A DNA stretch of 12,231 nucleotides from an uncultured Bacilli bacterium (GCA_947628325.1 CANQZL010000026.1:1-12231), one strand, 5' to 3'; positions 1-6,676 are shown, counted from the stretch's first letter. Program-made: numbers and translations. The notes: generated by a model not told the origin, from the sequence alone.

Positions 1-1
1 T

Positions 2-1189
2 ATATTAGTTCCTGATTCATTTATGAAAGTTCCATATTTTGATGCTGTATGTATTGGTGAAGGAGAATACCCTACTCTTGAATTATTAGATAAAATGAGA
101 GATGGTAAAAAGTTTTATGATATTGAAAGTTTCTGGTTTAATGTTAAGGGTAAAATAATTAAAAATCCTGTTAGACCATTAATTGAAGACTTAGATGAAT
201 TACCATTCCCTGATATTGATTTATTTGATTATAAAAATCTTGAAGCAACAAAAGTTGATACGGCCTTAATTATGTTAAGTCGTGGCTGTATTTATGCTTG
301 TACATATTGTGGTAATTCACAATTTAGAAATGTTTATCCTAACAAAGTAAAATATGCTCGTTTTAGAAATCCTCAAAAATCTATAGAACTTATAAAAAGA
401 GTATTAAATGAATATCCAAATATTAAATTTATTAATTTTAGAGATGCTATATTTAATATGTTCCCTAAATGGTTTGATGAATTTATAGATTTATATACTA
501 AAGAAATACATTTGCCTTTTACTTGTAATCTAAGATTTGATATTGTTACTGAAGATACAGTAAGAAGAATGAAAGAAGCTGGATGTTATACTATTGATAT
601 TGGTCTTGAATCTGGAAATAAAGAAATAAGACAAAAATACTTACATAGATATACTACTGATGAACAAATGATTAATTGTTCTAACTGGTTTACAAAATAT
701 GATATTACTGTTTTAACATATAATATAATTGGTCTTCCTTATGAAGATATTCATAAAGCTCTTGAAACTGTTAAATTAAATGCTCGCTTAAAATCTTATC
801 AATCTATTCCAAATATCTTTACACCATATCCAGAAACAATACTTGCTAAAATAGCTGAAGATGCTGGATATGAATTTGAATTAGATCCTAAAAAACGAGT
901 ATTTGTAAAAATGCCACAGTTCCCAGAACATGAAATTTTATTTGTTGCTGACTTCTTTAGACATTATGTAAAAAAATATAAATGGTGTTATGAAAAAGAT
1001 ACAAAATTCCGTCATTTATATGAAAAATGGTTAGATTTTACTTTTACTGGACCATTAACACCAAGAAAAACTTTAGTAAGAATTCATGCATTACATGACA
1101 AAGTTAAAGTATGGGCTAAGTCATTTGTAATAAATCATATGCCAAAATTTTACTTATACTTAAGAAAAGTTAAAAACAGAATAAAATAA
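2..1189 (+). CDS. B12-binding-domain radical SAM protein, 5' partial
   Basis: The reading frame is open to the left edge (ILVPDSF precedes the first Met at position 23), so the gene starts outside the window and Met 23 is internal. Counting from that Met, residues 7-20 (DAVCIGEGEYPTLELL) look like the end of a cobalamin-binding Rossmann domain. The radical SAM core begins at RGCIYACTYCGN with the CxxxCxxC cluster ligands C89, C93 and C96. The strand motif INFRDAIF (137-144) and IDIGLESGN (191-199) are typical of the BchE-like, B12-dependent class. Such enzymes bind [4Fe-4S], SAM and often cobalamin, and usually methylate or rearrange unactivated carbons. The C-terminus is helical and ends in a basic tail (YLRKVKNRIK). 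The substrate cannot be named; many relatives sit in lipid or surface-glycan loci. It is followed directly by a terminator and faces away from the rest of the window's genes. The family call is secure, the reaction is not. Confidence 0.85.
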   Translation: MLVPDSFMKVPYFDAVCIGEGEYPTLELLDKMRDGKKFYDIESFWFNVKGKIIKNPVRPLIEDLDELPFPDIDLFDYKNLEATKVDTALIMLSRGCIYACTYCGNSQFRNVYPNKVKYARFRNPQKSIELIKRVLNEYPNIKFINFRDAIFNMFPKWFDEFIDLYTKEIHLPFTCNLRFDIVTEDTVRRMKEAGCYTIDIGLESGNKEIRQKYLHRYTTDEQMINCSNWFTKYDITVLTYNIIGLPYEDIHKALETVKLNARLKSYQSIPNIFTPYPETILAKIAEDAGYEFELDPKKRVFVKMPQFPEHEILFVADFFRHYVKKYKWCYEKDTKFRHLYEKWLDFTFTGPLTPRKTLVRIHALHDKVKVWAKSFVINHMPKFYLYLRKVKNRIK

Positions 1190-1194
1190 TTATT

Positions 1195-1228
1195 AAACCT
1201 CATTTCAAATTAAGAAATGAGGTTTTTA
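1195..1228 (+). terminator. Rho-independent terminator of the radical SAM gene
   Basis: A perfect 12-bp stem AAACCTCATTTC (1195-1206) / GAAATGAGGTTT (1214-1225) with a 7-nt loop AAATTAA is followed by a short T run. It starts 5 nt after the TAA stop at 1187-1189. The stem is symmetrical, but the minus-strand side lacks a clean T run, so it mainly serves the plus strand. Confidence 0.85.
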
Positions 1229-1233
1229 TATGA

Positions 1234-1262
1234 TTTACTAAATAAAAAGAAACATTTATAGT
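1234..1262 (+). promoter_or_regulatory. Possible sigma-A promoter for the small ORF
   Basis: TTTACT (1234-1239) and TATAGT (1257-1262) are separated by 17 nt, a 4/6 and 5/6 match to the vegetative consensus. The start point would fall near 1269, giving a leader of about 25 nt that contains the AGGTGG ribosome site. It overlaps the minus-strand hairpin. In such AT-rich DNA a chance match is possible. Confidence 0.4.
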
Positions 1263-1268
1263 TTCTTT
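1241..1268 (-). terminator. Probable terminator of the spoVID-ysxE transcript
   Basis: Read on the minus strand, the stem AAAGAAAC (1268-1261) / GTTTCTTT (1253-1246) encloses a 7-nt loop and runs into a T-rich tail (TTATTTAG). It lies about 195 nt beyond the ysxE-like stop codon, and no other candidate is seen before it. The stem is AU-rich, so strength is uncertain. If used, the 3' untranslated region of this transcript is antisense to the whole plus-strand microprotein gene. Confidence 0.5.
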
Positions 1269-1293
1269 ATCATATTTTATAATAGGTGGTAAT

Positions 1294-1467
1294 ATGTATC
1301 AAAGACATTCCTTTTTAACCCTTATTTTAATATTATGCCTTAGTATTTTAATATTTTATCAAATAATTATAACTTTAGTACTACCCTTACGTTTTAATAT
1401 AATTGTCTTATTAATTGAAACATTTATTTTATTCTTTCTATTATTTAAATTACTATGGCCATTTTAA
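1294..1467 (+). CDS. Small hydrophobic protein, 57 aa, two predicted membrane segments
   Basis: ATG at 1294 follows an AGGTGG ribosome site (1284-1289) with 4-nt spacing; the frame closes with TAA at 1465-1467. The product starts MYQRHSFL and ends FKLLWPF. It is almost entirely hydrophobic: one span at about residues 7-30 and another at about 35-55, separated by a PLRF turn. The few charges are R4, H5, R33, E42 and K52, so both ends may face the cytoplasm. I recognise no family. The gene fits exactly between the radical SAM terminator and the convergent ysxE-like gene, and their stop codons overlap in the sequence TTAA (1464-1467). The ribosome site, promoter-like sequence and fit argue for a real gene. 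AT-rich DNA also yields random hydrophobic ORFs, so confidence is moderate. Confidence 0.5.
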   Translation: MYQRHSFLTLILILCLSILIFYQIIITLVLPLRFNIIVLLIETFILFFLLFKLLWPF

Positions 1468-2339
1468 TCATTAAAAACTATTTTTGAAGAACTATTTAAA
1501 TAATTAATCAACTCTCTTACCTTTTGACAATTATTATATTCATTATCATCTAATTCAATTACAAAGGGAATACTAATTAAAATATCTAGAAGTAACTTTT
1601 CCTCAGGTAATAATTCGAAATTATTATTATACTCTTTAAATAGTTCAATAAAAGAAATATTCATCCATTCATTTAAATAAAAATTATATAAATCTAAAAC
1701 TGGACTATCAAAAGTATATGAATCCCAACTAATTAAATATTCATCATCATTTTTAATAAAATGATCTAAACATAAATTATTATGAACTAAACAAACACGT
1801 TCTTGATTTTTATCTTTAATTTCTTGATACCATGAATCTATTTTATCTAAACAATATTTATTAGCATTATTTATTAAAGTAAAGTTTCTTAAAAAAAGAT
1901 AATGACTAGGTCTTATATACTCTTCATTTATAAATTCATTAAAATACCCATTATATAAATTATCTGTATATACTATATTATTCTTTATTTTTTCATATAT
2001 TTCCTTATATTTATCATTTGTTACAGATTTAAAATAAGCTGTTTTACTATGAAGTAATGAAACTAAATTTATTAAATCTAAGGCTTTTTGTTCTTTATTG
2101 ATACTTATATCTTCTTGATAATCTAAAATAACTAAATCATCTCTACTATCTAAAGATATATTAGGAAGATAATTAAAACTACGACTTTTTAGATATGTAT
2201 ATAATTTTTGATAATTAATTTTTGGATTTTCTTTTACAACAAAGTTTCCTTCCATCGTATTTAAAATATATATTTTATTTTTTCTAGTAATTTTATATGG
2301 TTTATATAATTTGTTTATTACTTCAAGATTTCTATTCAT
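1464..2339 (-). CDS. ysxE: CotS/YsxE-family spore coat kinase-like protein (probable pseudokinase)
   Basis: This is an aminoglycoside-phosphotransferase/CotS-type fold of 291 aa. The N-lobe has strands around YILNTMEGNFVVKE (25-38, with a Lys on the strand that normally binds ATP). The C-lobe carries VCLVHNNLCLDHF (182-194), ISWDSYTFDSPVLDL (203-217) and the late helices. In active APH enzymes the loop is HGDxxxxN; here it is HNNLCLDH, so the catalytic Asp and the metal-binding Asn are replaced, while the Asp of the 'SWD' motif (D206) and the 'SP-DL' motif remain. B. subtilis YsxE, a coat-associated protein of the CotS family, lies directly downstream of spoVID, as here. I chose ATG 2339; a TTG three bases upstream is also open. 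The gene overlaps the spoVID stop by 8 nt and has no good ribosome site of its own, so it is probably translationally coupled. The symbol rests on context plus fold. Confidence 0.72.
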   Translation of the reverse strand: MNRNLEVINKLYKPYKITRKNKIYILNTMEGNFVVKENPKINYQKLYTYLKSRSFNYLPNISLDSRDDLVILDYQEDISINKEQKALDLINLVSLLHSKTAYFKSVTNDKYKEIYEKIKNNIVYTDNLYNGYFNEFINEEYIRPSHYLFLRNFTLINNANKYCLDKIDSWYQEIKDKNQERVCLVHNNLCLDHFIKNDDEYLISWDSYTFDSPVLDLYNFYLNEWMNISFIELFKEYNNNFELLPEEKLLLDILISIPFVIELDDNEYNNCQKVRELINYLNSSSKIVFND

Positions 2340-3111
2340 CAATATATTCGGGAATTATAAGTTTATCTCCTGTTTTGATTTTTTCTATATCATTATATAA
2401 TTTTAAATTTTCAAGATTTGTTTCATATAATTTTATTATTTGTTCAATTGTTTCATTTTCTTTAATTATATGAATATGATATGTAATATATTCACTTTTC
2501 TCTTCGACTACTGATTCTTCAGTTTTACTTATTTCTATATTGTTGTCTTCTTCTAAAATTTCTTTAGAAATGATATCTTCTTTAGTATCTGTAGATACTT
2601 TTCTATTATTGTTTAAGCCAAGTAGTTCATTAATATCTTGATCTAATTTTTCATCTTCTAGTTTTTCTTTTTCATATAATTCTAATTCTTTAGTACCATC
2701 TATTACCTCATTATCAAGAGTTTCTTGATTGACAGATAATTCTTCTAGATCTAAATCATCTTGCACACTATCTCTCTCTTCTTTATTAAGATCTTCTTCA
2801 CCAGTTAAACTAAAATCAATATTAACTTTTAAAACATCGTCTTCAATTTGATCATAAGTAAAATCTTCAATATCTATTTTTATTGTATCTTTTAATAAAT
2901 TATCGGGAATAAGAGCTGTAAATGGTAAACGATATTTAAATAGTTCTTTTTCAGTTGTATCATTATGTTCTTTATAATCTCCAAAAACGATAAAATCTCC
3001 TGATATTTCGCCATCAAAGACCTTTTCTTCATGTTCTAAAGATATGCTAGTAATACTAGCTATTTTGCTTTTAAAAACGATTTCTTTACTAAATGGTATA
3101 ATTTGTTTCAC
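2332..3111 (-). CDS. spoVID: SpoVID-like spore coat morphogenetic protein with C-terminal LysM
   Basis: The product has 259 aa and three parts. Residues 1-104 form a beta-rich domain (IPFSKEIVFKSKIASITSISLEHE at the start, then GDFIVFGDY) resembling the SpoVID N-terminus. Residues 105-206 are a strongly acidic Glu/Asp-rich linker. Residues 211-255 are a LysM domain (HIIKENETIEQIIKLYETN, then IKTGDKLIIP). B. subtilis SpoVID, about 575 aa, has the same order; its N-domain drives coat encasement of the forespore and its LysM is reported to sense lipid II. This version keeps both ends and shortens the middle. Translation starts at GTG 3111, eight nt after a perfect AGGAGG (3120-3125); the nearby ATG at 3118 is in a different frame. 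It is followed by a ysxE-like gene, as in Bacillus. No signal peptide or membrane span is seen, which fits a mother-cell cytoplasmic coat protein. A generic LysM protein is the alternative. Confidence 0.75.
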   Translation of the reverse strand: MKQIIPFSKEIVFKSKIASITSISLEHEEKVFDGEISGDFIVFGDYKEHNDTTEKELFKYRLPFTALIPDNLLKDTIKIDIEDFTYDQIEDDVLKVNIDFSLTGEEDLNKEERDSVQDDLDLEELSVNQETLDNEVIDGTKELELYEKEKLEDEKLDQDINELLGLNNNRKVSTDTKEDIISKEILEEDNNIEISKTEESVVEEKSEYITYHIHIIKENETIEQIIKLYETNLENLKLYNDIEKIKTGDKLIIPEYIDE

Positions 3112-3138
3112 TAAACATTCCTCCTAGTCTATATTATG

Positions 3139-3184
3139 AAAAAAAGAGAATTTAATTACTAAAAATAGCATTAAATATCTCTTT
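3139..3184 (-). terminator. Rho-independent terminator of lon, overlapping its stop codon
   Basis: On the minus strand AAAGAGA-T-ATTTAAT (3184-3170) pairs with ATTAAATTCTCTTT (3156-3143): 14 bp with one bulged T and a 13-nt loop, followed by a run of seven Ts (3145-3139, partly in the stem). The TAA stop of lon (3154-3152) is inside the 3' arm. It lies between lon and the spoVID ribosome site, with under 20 nt between them. Confidence 0.8.
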
Positions 3185-5473
3185 ATAATTTTTAACTAGG
3201 ACTATTTCAATATTATCTTTGACTATTATAGGTATTTCTTCTAAATCACATGAATTTAAGTAAGGAATAAAGATTTTTTTGATACCTTCATTATATGCAC
3301 CAATTATTTTTTCTTTTAAACCACCTATTTTTAAAACATCACCTTTTAAGGATATTTCACCTGTCATCGCAATATCTTTTGGAACTTTTTTATTTAAAAG
3401 AAGACTTAAAATGGCCGTTGTTATTGAAACTCCAGCTGATGGGCCATCTTTTTTAGTAGCTCCTTCTAAAAAATGAATATGTAAATCTTTAGTTTGAAAA
3501 CAATTATCATTTATTTCAAATTGTTTAGTATTAGATTTTATATAACTTAGTGCTACATCAACACTTTCATCCATTGCTTGACCGACCATTCCCGTTACTT
3601 TATATTTGCCTTTACCATCATATAACGTTGTTTCAACAGGCATTACCATACCACCCATTGGCGTATATGCTAAAGCATTTACTAATCCTATATGACTAGA
3701 AATTGCTTCATTTTTAACATCATATTTATAAGGACCTAAATACTTATTTAAATCACTTTTCTTTAATGTAACTTTAATACTAGAATTATCTTCTTTAACT
3801 GACTTTGTAACTATTTTACGAACTATAGCACTTAAATTACGTTGTAAATCTCTTACTCCTGCTTCTTTTGTATAACGATTAATTACTTCTAAAATTATAT
3901 CATTGCTAAACTTTATTTCTTTACTACATACTAAATGTTCTTTAAATATTGTAGGAATTAAATAATCTTTAGCAATATCTAGTTTTTCAAATTCAGTATA
4001 ACTTGAAAGTTCAATTATTTCTAATCTATCATATAATGCTTCAGGTATATCTTCTTCATAATTAGCTGTTAAAATAAATAATACTTCTGAGAGATCAAAT
4101 TCTTCTTCAACATAATTATCTATAAATTTATTATTTTGTTCAGGATCTAAAATATCTAATAAGACGGAAGCTGGATCACCTTTATAATCTTTGACCATCT
4201 TATCTACTTCGTCAATTAATATTAAAGGATTACTAGTACCACATTTTTTTAAGGCTTGAATAATTTTTCCAGGACTTGCACCTATATATGTACGACGATG
4301 CCCATTTAACTCAGCACTATCATTAAGTCCTCCAACACTTATCTTATAGAACTCTTTTTTTAAGGCTTTGGCAATTCCCATAGCAAGAGTTGATTTACCT
4401 ACACCAGGAGGCCCTACTAAACATATTATAGGACTTCTTAAGTCTTTATTTCTTCTTTTTACAGCAATATATTCTATTATACGGTCTTTAACTTTTTCTA
4501 AACCAAAATGCGTACTATCTAGACATTCTTTAATTTTATCTAAATCTTTTTCATCTTCACTACAAATTCCAAAAGGTAAATCTAAGACTAAATCAAGGTA
4601 ATTTCGTATAGTACTTATTTCTGGACTAGCTTCATTAGTGTAATCTAACTTTTTTACTTCGTTTACTAATTTATTTTTTAAACGACCATCACATTTTAAA
4701 TTATTTATTTTTTCTAAATAATCACCAATTAATTCATCTTTAAAATCTGTTTCACCTAGTTCTTTTTTTATCTCTTCCATCTTTTCACGTAATACAAATT
4801 CTTTTTGATTACGTTCAAAGTCATCATTTAAAGCTTCATCTAATTTTAAATCTAATTGGGCAACTTGAAGTTCAATTGATAAGTCATAAACTAAGGCATT
4901 GGCACGATGCATTGGATTAACTTCTTGCATATATAGCAATTTTTTTTCTATTTTAAAAGGCATAAATGAAACAATAATATCCGTAAGCTTACTAATATCT
5001 GTTAAATCTTTTATACTAGATAAAATACTATTACTAATAACAGATGAACAATCAATATAATCATTTAAAAGCTCGATTAATTTTCGTCTTAAAGTTGTTT
5101 CTTCTACTTCATCACAAGCAAAATTTCCAGTATCAATAGTATGAGCTTTTAAAATATCTCCATCAGCTATTTCATTAACATATTCTAAAATTTGTACTCT
5201 TTTTGTTCCACTTACAACAATTCTTAAATTACCATTTTGAAGTTCCATTTTATTCTTAATTTTACCTACTACTCCAACAGCTGGTAAATCTGATACATCC
5301 GGAGCTTCTTCATATGGATCAATTGGACAAACGATTAAGATTTCACCATTATGTTTATTGATGGCTAAATCAATAACTTTACTACTAACATCACTATTTA
5401 AATCAAGTCTAACATCTTGAAAAGGAAGGAGAACTATTTTCTTAAGAAGCATTACTGGTAAACTATTTTTCAT
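3152..5473 (-). CDS. lon: ATP-dependent protease Lon (LonA type)
   Basis: This 773-aa protein has the full LonA layout and a length like B. subtilis LonA and E. coli Lon. An N-terminal substrate-binding domain (about 1-200, LPVMLLKKIVLLPFQ at the start) is followed by a helical linker with EFVLREKMEEIKKELG (225-240). The AAA+ module has Walker A GPPGVGKS (354-361), Walker B LILIDE (417-422), sensor Asn in ILTANYEE (N471) and a probable arginine finger in YDRLEII (R483). The protease domain carries the Ser-Lys dyad: S679 in KDGPSAG and K722 in GGLKEKIIGA. It is a soluble hexamer that degrades misfolded and regulatory proteins. The start is ATG 5473 with a GGAGGAGG ribosome site (5480-5487), the AGGAGG core 6 nt away. 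It has its own promoter and terminator. A membrane-type LonB and ClpX, which sit beside it in Bacillus, are absent here. Confidence 0.97.
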   Translation of the reverse strand: MKNSLPVMLLKKIVLLPFQDVRLDLNSDVSSKVIDLAINKHNGEILIVCPIDPYEEAPDVSDLPAVGVVGKIKNKMELQNGNLRIVVSGTKRVQILEYVNEIADGDILKAHTIDTGNFACDEVEETTLRRKLIELLNDYIDCSSVISNSILSSIKDLTDISKLTDIIVSFMPFKIEKKLLYMQEVNPMHRANALVYDLSIELQVAQLDLKLDEALNDDFERNQKEFVLREKMEEIKKELGETDFKDELIGDYLEKINNLKCDGRLKNKLVNEVKKLDYTNEASPEISTIRNYLDLVLDLPFGICSEDEKDLDKIKECLDSTHFGLEKVKDRIIEYIAVKRRNKDLRSPIICLVGPPGVGKSTLAMGIAKALKKEFYKISVGGLNDSAELNGHRRTYIGASPGKIIQALKKCGTSNPLILIDEVDKMVKDYKGDPASVLLDILDPEQNNKFIDNYVEEEFDLSEVLFILTANYEEDIPEALYDRLEIIELSSYTEFEKLDIAKDYLIPTIFKEHLVCSKEIKFSNDIILEVINRYTKEAGVRDLQRNLSAIVRKIVTKSVKEDNSSIKVTLKKSDLNKYLGPYKYDVKNEAISSHIGLVNALAYTPMGGMVMPVETTLYDGKGKYKVTGMVGQAMDESVDVALSYIKSNTKQFEINDNCFQTKDLHIHFLEGATKKDGPSAGVSITTAILSLLLNKKVPKDIAMTGEISLKGDVLKIGGLKEKIIGAYNEGIKKIFIPYLNSCDLEEIPIIVKDNIEIVLVKNYKEIFNAIFSN
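3182..3210 (-). promoter_or_regulatory. Candidate sigma-A promoter for spoVID inside lon
   Basis: On the minus strand TTGAAA (3210-3205) and TATAAA (3187-3182) are 17 nt apart, 5/6 matches each. They lie in the last codons of lon. The start point would be near 3175, within the 5' arm of the lon terminator, so the new transcript would lack the first half of that arm. A sporulation sigma factor would be expected for spoVID, and no convincing sigma-E site is seen, so the assignment is tentative. Confidence 0.45.
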
Positions 5474-5504
5474 GTCTCGCCTCCTCCAAGATTAATTAAT
5501 ATTT

Positions 5505-5533
5505 ATTATAAATATTTCAATTTTTTTTGTCTA
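5505..5533 (-). promoter_or_regulatory. Sigma-A promoter of lon
   Basis: On the minus strand TAGACA (5533-5528) and a perfect TATAAT (5510-5505) are 17 nt apart, 5/6 and 6/6 consensus. The start point should be near 5498, leaving a leader of about 25 nt that holds the GGAGGAGG ribosome site. I see no clear CIRCE or CtsR operator over it. Confidence 0.75.
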
Positions 5534-5552
5534 TGATTTTTACATTTTTTTA

Positions 5553-5588
5553 CAAAAAAAAGATGCAAAATTTCCTTTTGCTATCTTT
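5553..5588 (-). terminator. Rho-independent terminator after the tig-lon membrane protein gene
   Basis: On the minus strand AAAGAT-A-GCAAAA (5588-5576) pairs with TTTTGCATCTTT (5570-5559), a 12-bp stem with one bulged base and a 5-nt loop, running into a T8 tract. It lies 68 nt past the TAA at 5656-5658. It is the only structure seen in the 182-nt gap 5474-5655 apart from the lon promoter and ribosome site. Confidence 0.75.
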
Positions 5589-5655
5589 AAAAATTTCTTT
5601 TTATAACTATTGATTAAATATGTACTCTTTTTTATAACTTTTTAATAATTGACAT

Positions 5656-6576
5656 TTATGATGAAATACTTTTTACATCTTCATCAAAGGTATTACAAGT
5701 AGTTGTTCTGTCTCTGGTAATTAAAGTTTTTGGATTACTAAAAGTATCAGTTTTGGCATCATAAGTAATTTGATAAATTGTATATAAAGGTTTTTCTTCT
5801 TTTGAAGATTCATAACAATTAACTTCTTCATTATTTGAAAAAACTATAAAATTAAATTGATCTTTATCAGATACTTTATATACTAACTTTTCTAAGTTAC
5901 CACCCTTATTTTGATAATCTTTTGTTAGTTCAAAATTAACTAAAGAATTTTTAATTATAGCTAGATTAGTATTACTTAATAAAACTACATTATCATTATA
6001 GAAATATACTTCTATTTCTTTAGGTAATTCTGTTACTTTTATCGTATCTAAAGATTCATCTTTAGTGTAGTTATTTCCTCCTACTTCACGCATACTGTTA
6101 TTGGCAAATAAATAATTTATATTATTGGCTGTAAGATATCTAGCTTCCTTAATAATTGTTTCTTTTAATTCATCATTCCATATTTTAATAGTACCTAAAC
6201 ATTCATTAGATAAATACTTCGTAATTTTTTTATTACTATTTATTTGATAAATATATTTATATGATGAAATAGTACAAGTACTATTTAGTTTTATGGGACT
6301 TTCTAAAGAAATTTCTTTACTATATATTCCAATATAATTACTTATATCTATATCAGTAGTTAAAGAAGTATTATCTACATCATTAGGATTATTAACTTTT
6401 ATATTATTGTCTTCATTATATAATTCAACAACATTTTTAACACCATTGTATGAAGATATACCAATAAATAAAAGAGTTATTATTAATGATGATAAATATA
6501 GTTTATCTTCTTTTAGTTTTTTTACTATATCAATAAATATTTTATATGGTTTTTTAGGTTCTTGATTTACTGTCAT
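5656..6576 (-). CDS. Unrecognised membrane-anchored extracytoplasmic protein
   Basis: I do not recognise this family. From ATG 6576 it has 306 aa: a short Lys-rich cytoplasmic N-terminus, one membrane span at about residues 27-45 (LYLSSLIITLLFIGISS) and a large outer domain of about 255 residues. The span lacks a cleavage site or lipobox, so it should stay anchored. The outer part is rich in Asn, Thr and Tyr, with alternating beta-like stretches (KEIEVYFYNDNVVLLS) and exactly four cysteines (C101, C126, C254, C294) that could form two disulfides. I prefer ATG 6576 because AAGG (6589-6586) is 9 nt upstream; the ATG at 6585 directly abuts that site. It has an extended -10 promoter and its own terminator, so it is a single-gene unit. 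It occupies the place of clpX-lonB in the Bacillus tig-lon cluster. Confidence 0.8.
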   Translation of the reverse strand: MTVNQEPKKPYKIFIDIVKKLKEDKLYLSSLIITLLFIGISSYNGVKNVVELYNEDNNIKVNNPNDVDNTSLTTDIDISNYIGIYSKEISLESPIKLNSTCTISSYKYIYQINSNKKITKYLSNECLGTIKIWNDELKETIIKEARYLTANNINYLFANNSMREVGGNNYTKDESLDTIKVTELPKEIEVYFYNDNVVLLSNTNLAIIKNSLVNFELTKDYQNKGGNLEKLVYKVSDKDQFNFIVFSNNEEVNCYESSKEEKPLYTIYQITYDAKTDTFSNPKTLITRDRTTTCNTFDEDVKSISS

Positions 6577-6605
6577 ACTAATCATCCTTACTATAAGATA
6601 TCTTT

Positions 6606-6619
6606 ATTGTATCATATCA
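6606..6619 (-). promoter_or_regulatory. Extended -10 promoter region of the membrane protein gene
   Basis: Two overlapping extended -10 elements are seen on the minus strand: TGATATGAT (6619-6611) and TGATACAAT (6614-6606). No good -35 accompanies either, which fits TGn-type promoters. The start would be near 6598-6604, giving a short leader with AAGG at 6589-6586. Confidence 0.5.
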
Positions 6620-6676
6620 TTATTAATTATATAAGTTACTTATCAATTATATTTGTATAAAAATGTCTTTATAGAG

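Noticed and set aside
1195..1268. Two adjacent hairpins considered as a structured RNA or riboswitch
   Set aside because: Both are simple AU-rich stems with T runs on opposite strands and are fully explained as terminators.
1278..1283. Perfect TATAAT just upstream of the small ORF
   Set aside because: It abuts the AGGTGG ribosome site, so a transcript from it would start near 1290 and lack the ribosome site. The TTTACT-N17-TATAGT pair upstream fits better.
3131..3138. CATAATAT resembling a sigma-E -10 before spoVID
   Set aside because: Transcription would start inside the AGGAGG ribosome site, and no matching -35 is seen at the right distance.
3279..3476. Plus-strand open frame of 65 codons inside lon
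   Set aside because: Antisense shadow of the Lon protease domain, with no ribosome site and no recognisable product.
4368..4601. Plus-strand open frame of 77 codons inside lon
   Set aside because: Antisense to the Walker A region; its length follows from the codon use of the real gene.
5511..5533. Possible CtsR heptad repeat over the lon promoter
   Set aside because: The second half-site matches GGTCAAA at only about 4-5 of 7 positions, and the A-rich run explains most of that.
6583..6585. ATG 6585 as start of the membrane protein
   Set aside because: AAGG directly abuts it with no spacer; ATG 6576 has 9-nt spacing.
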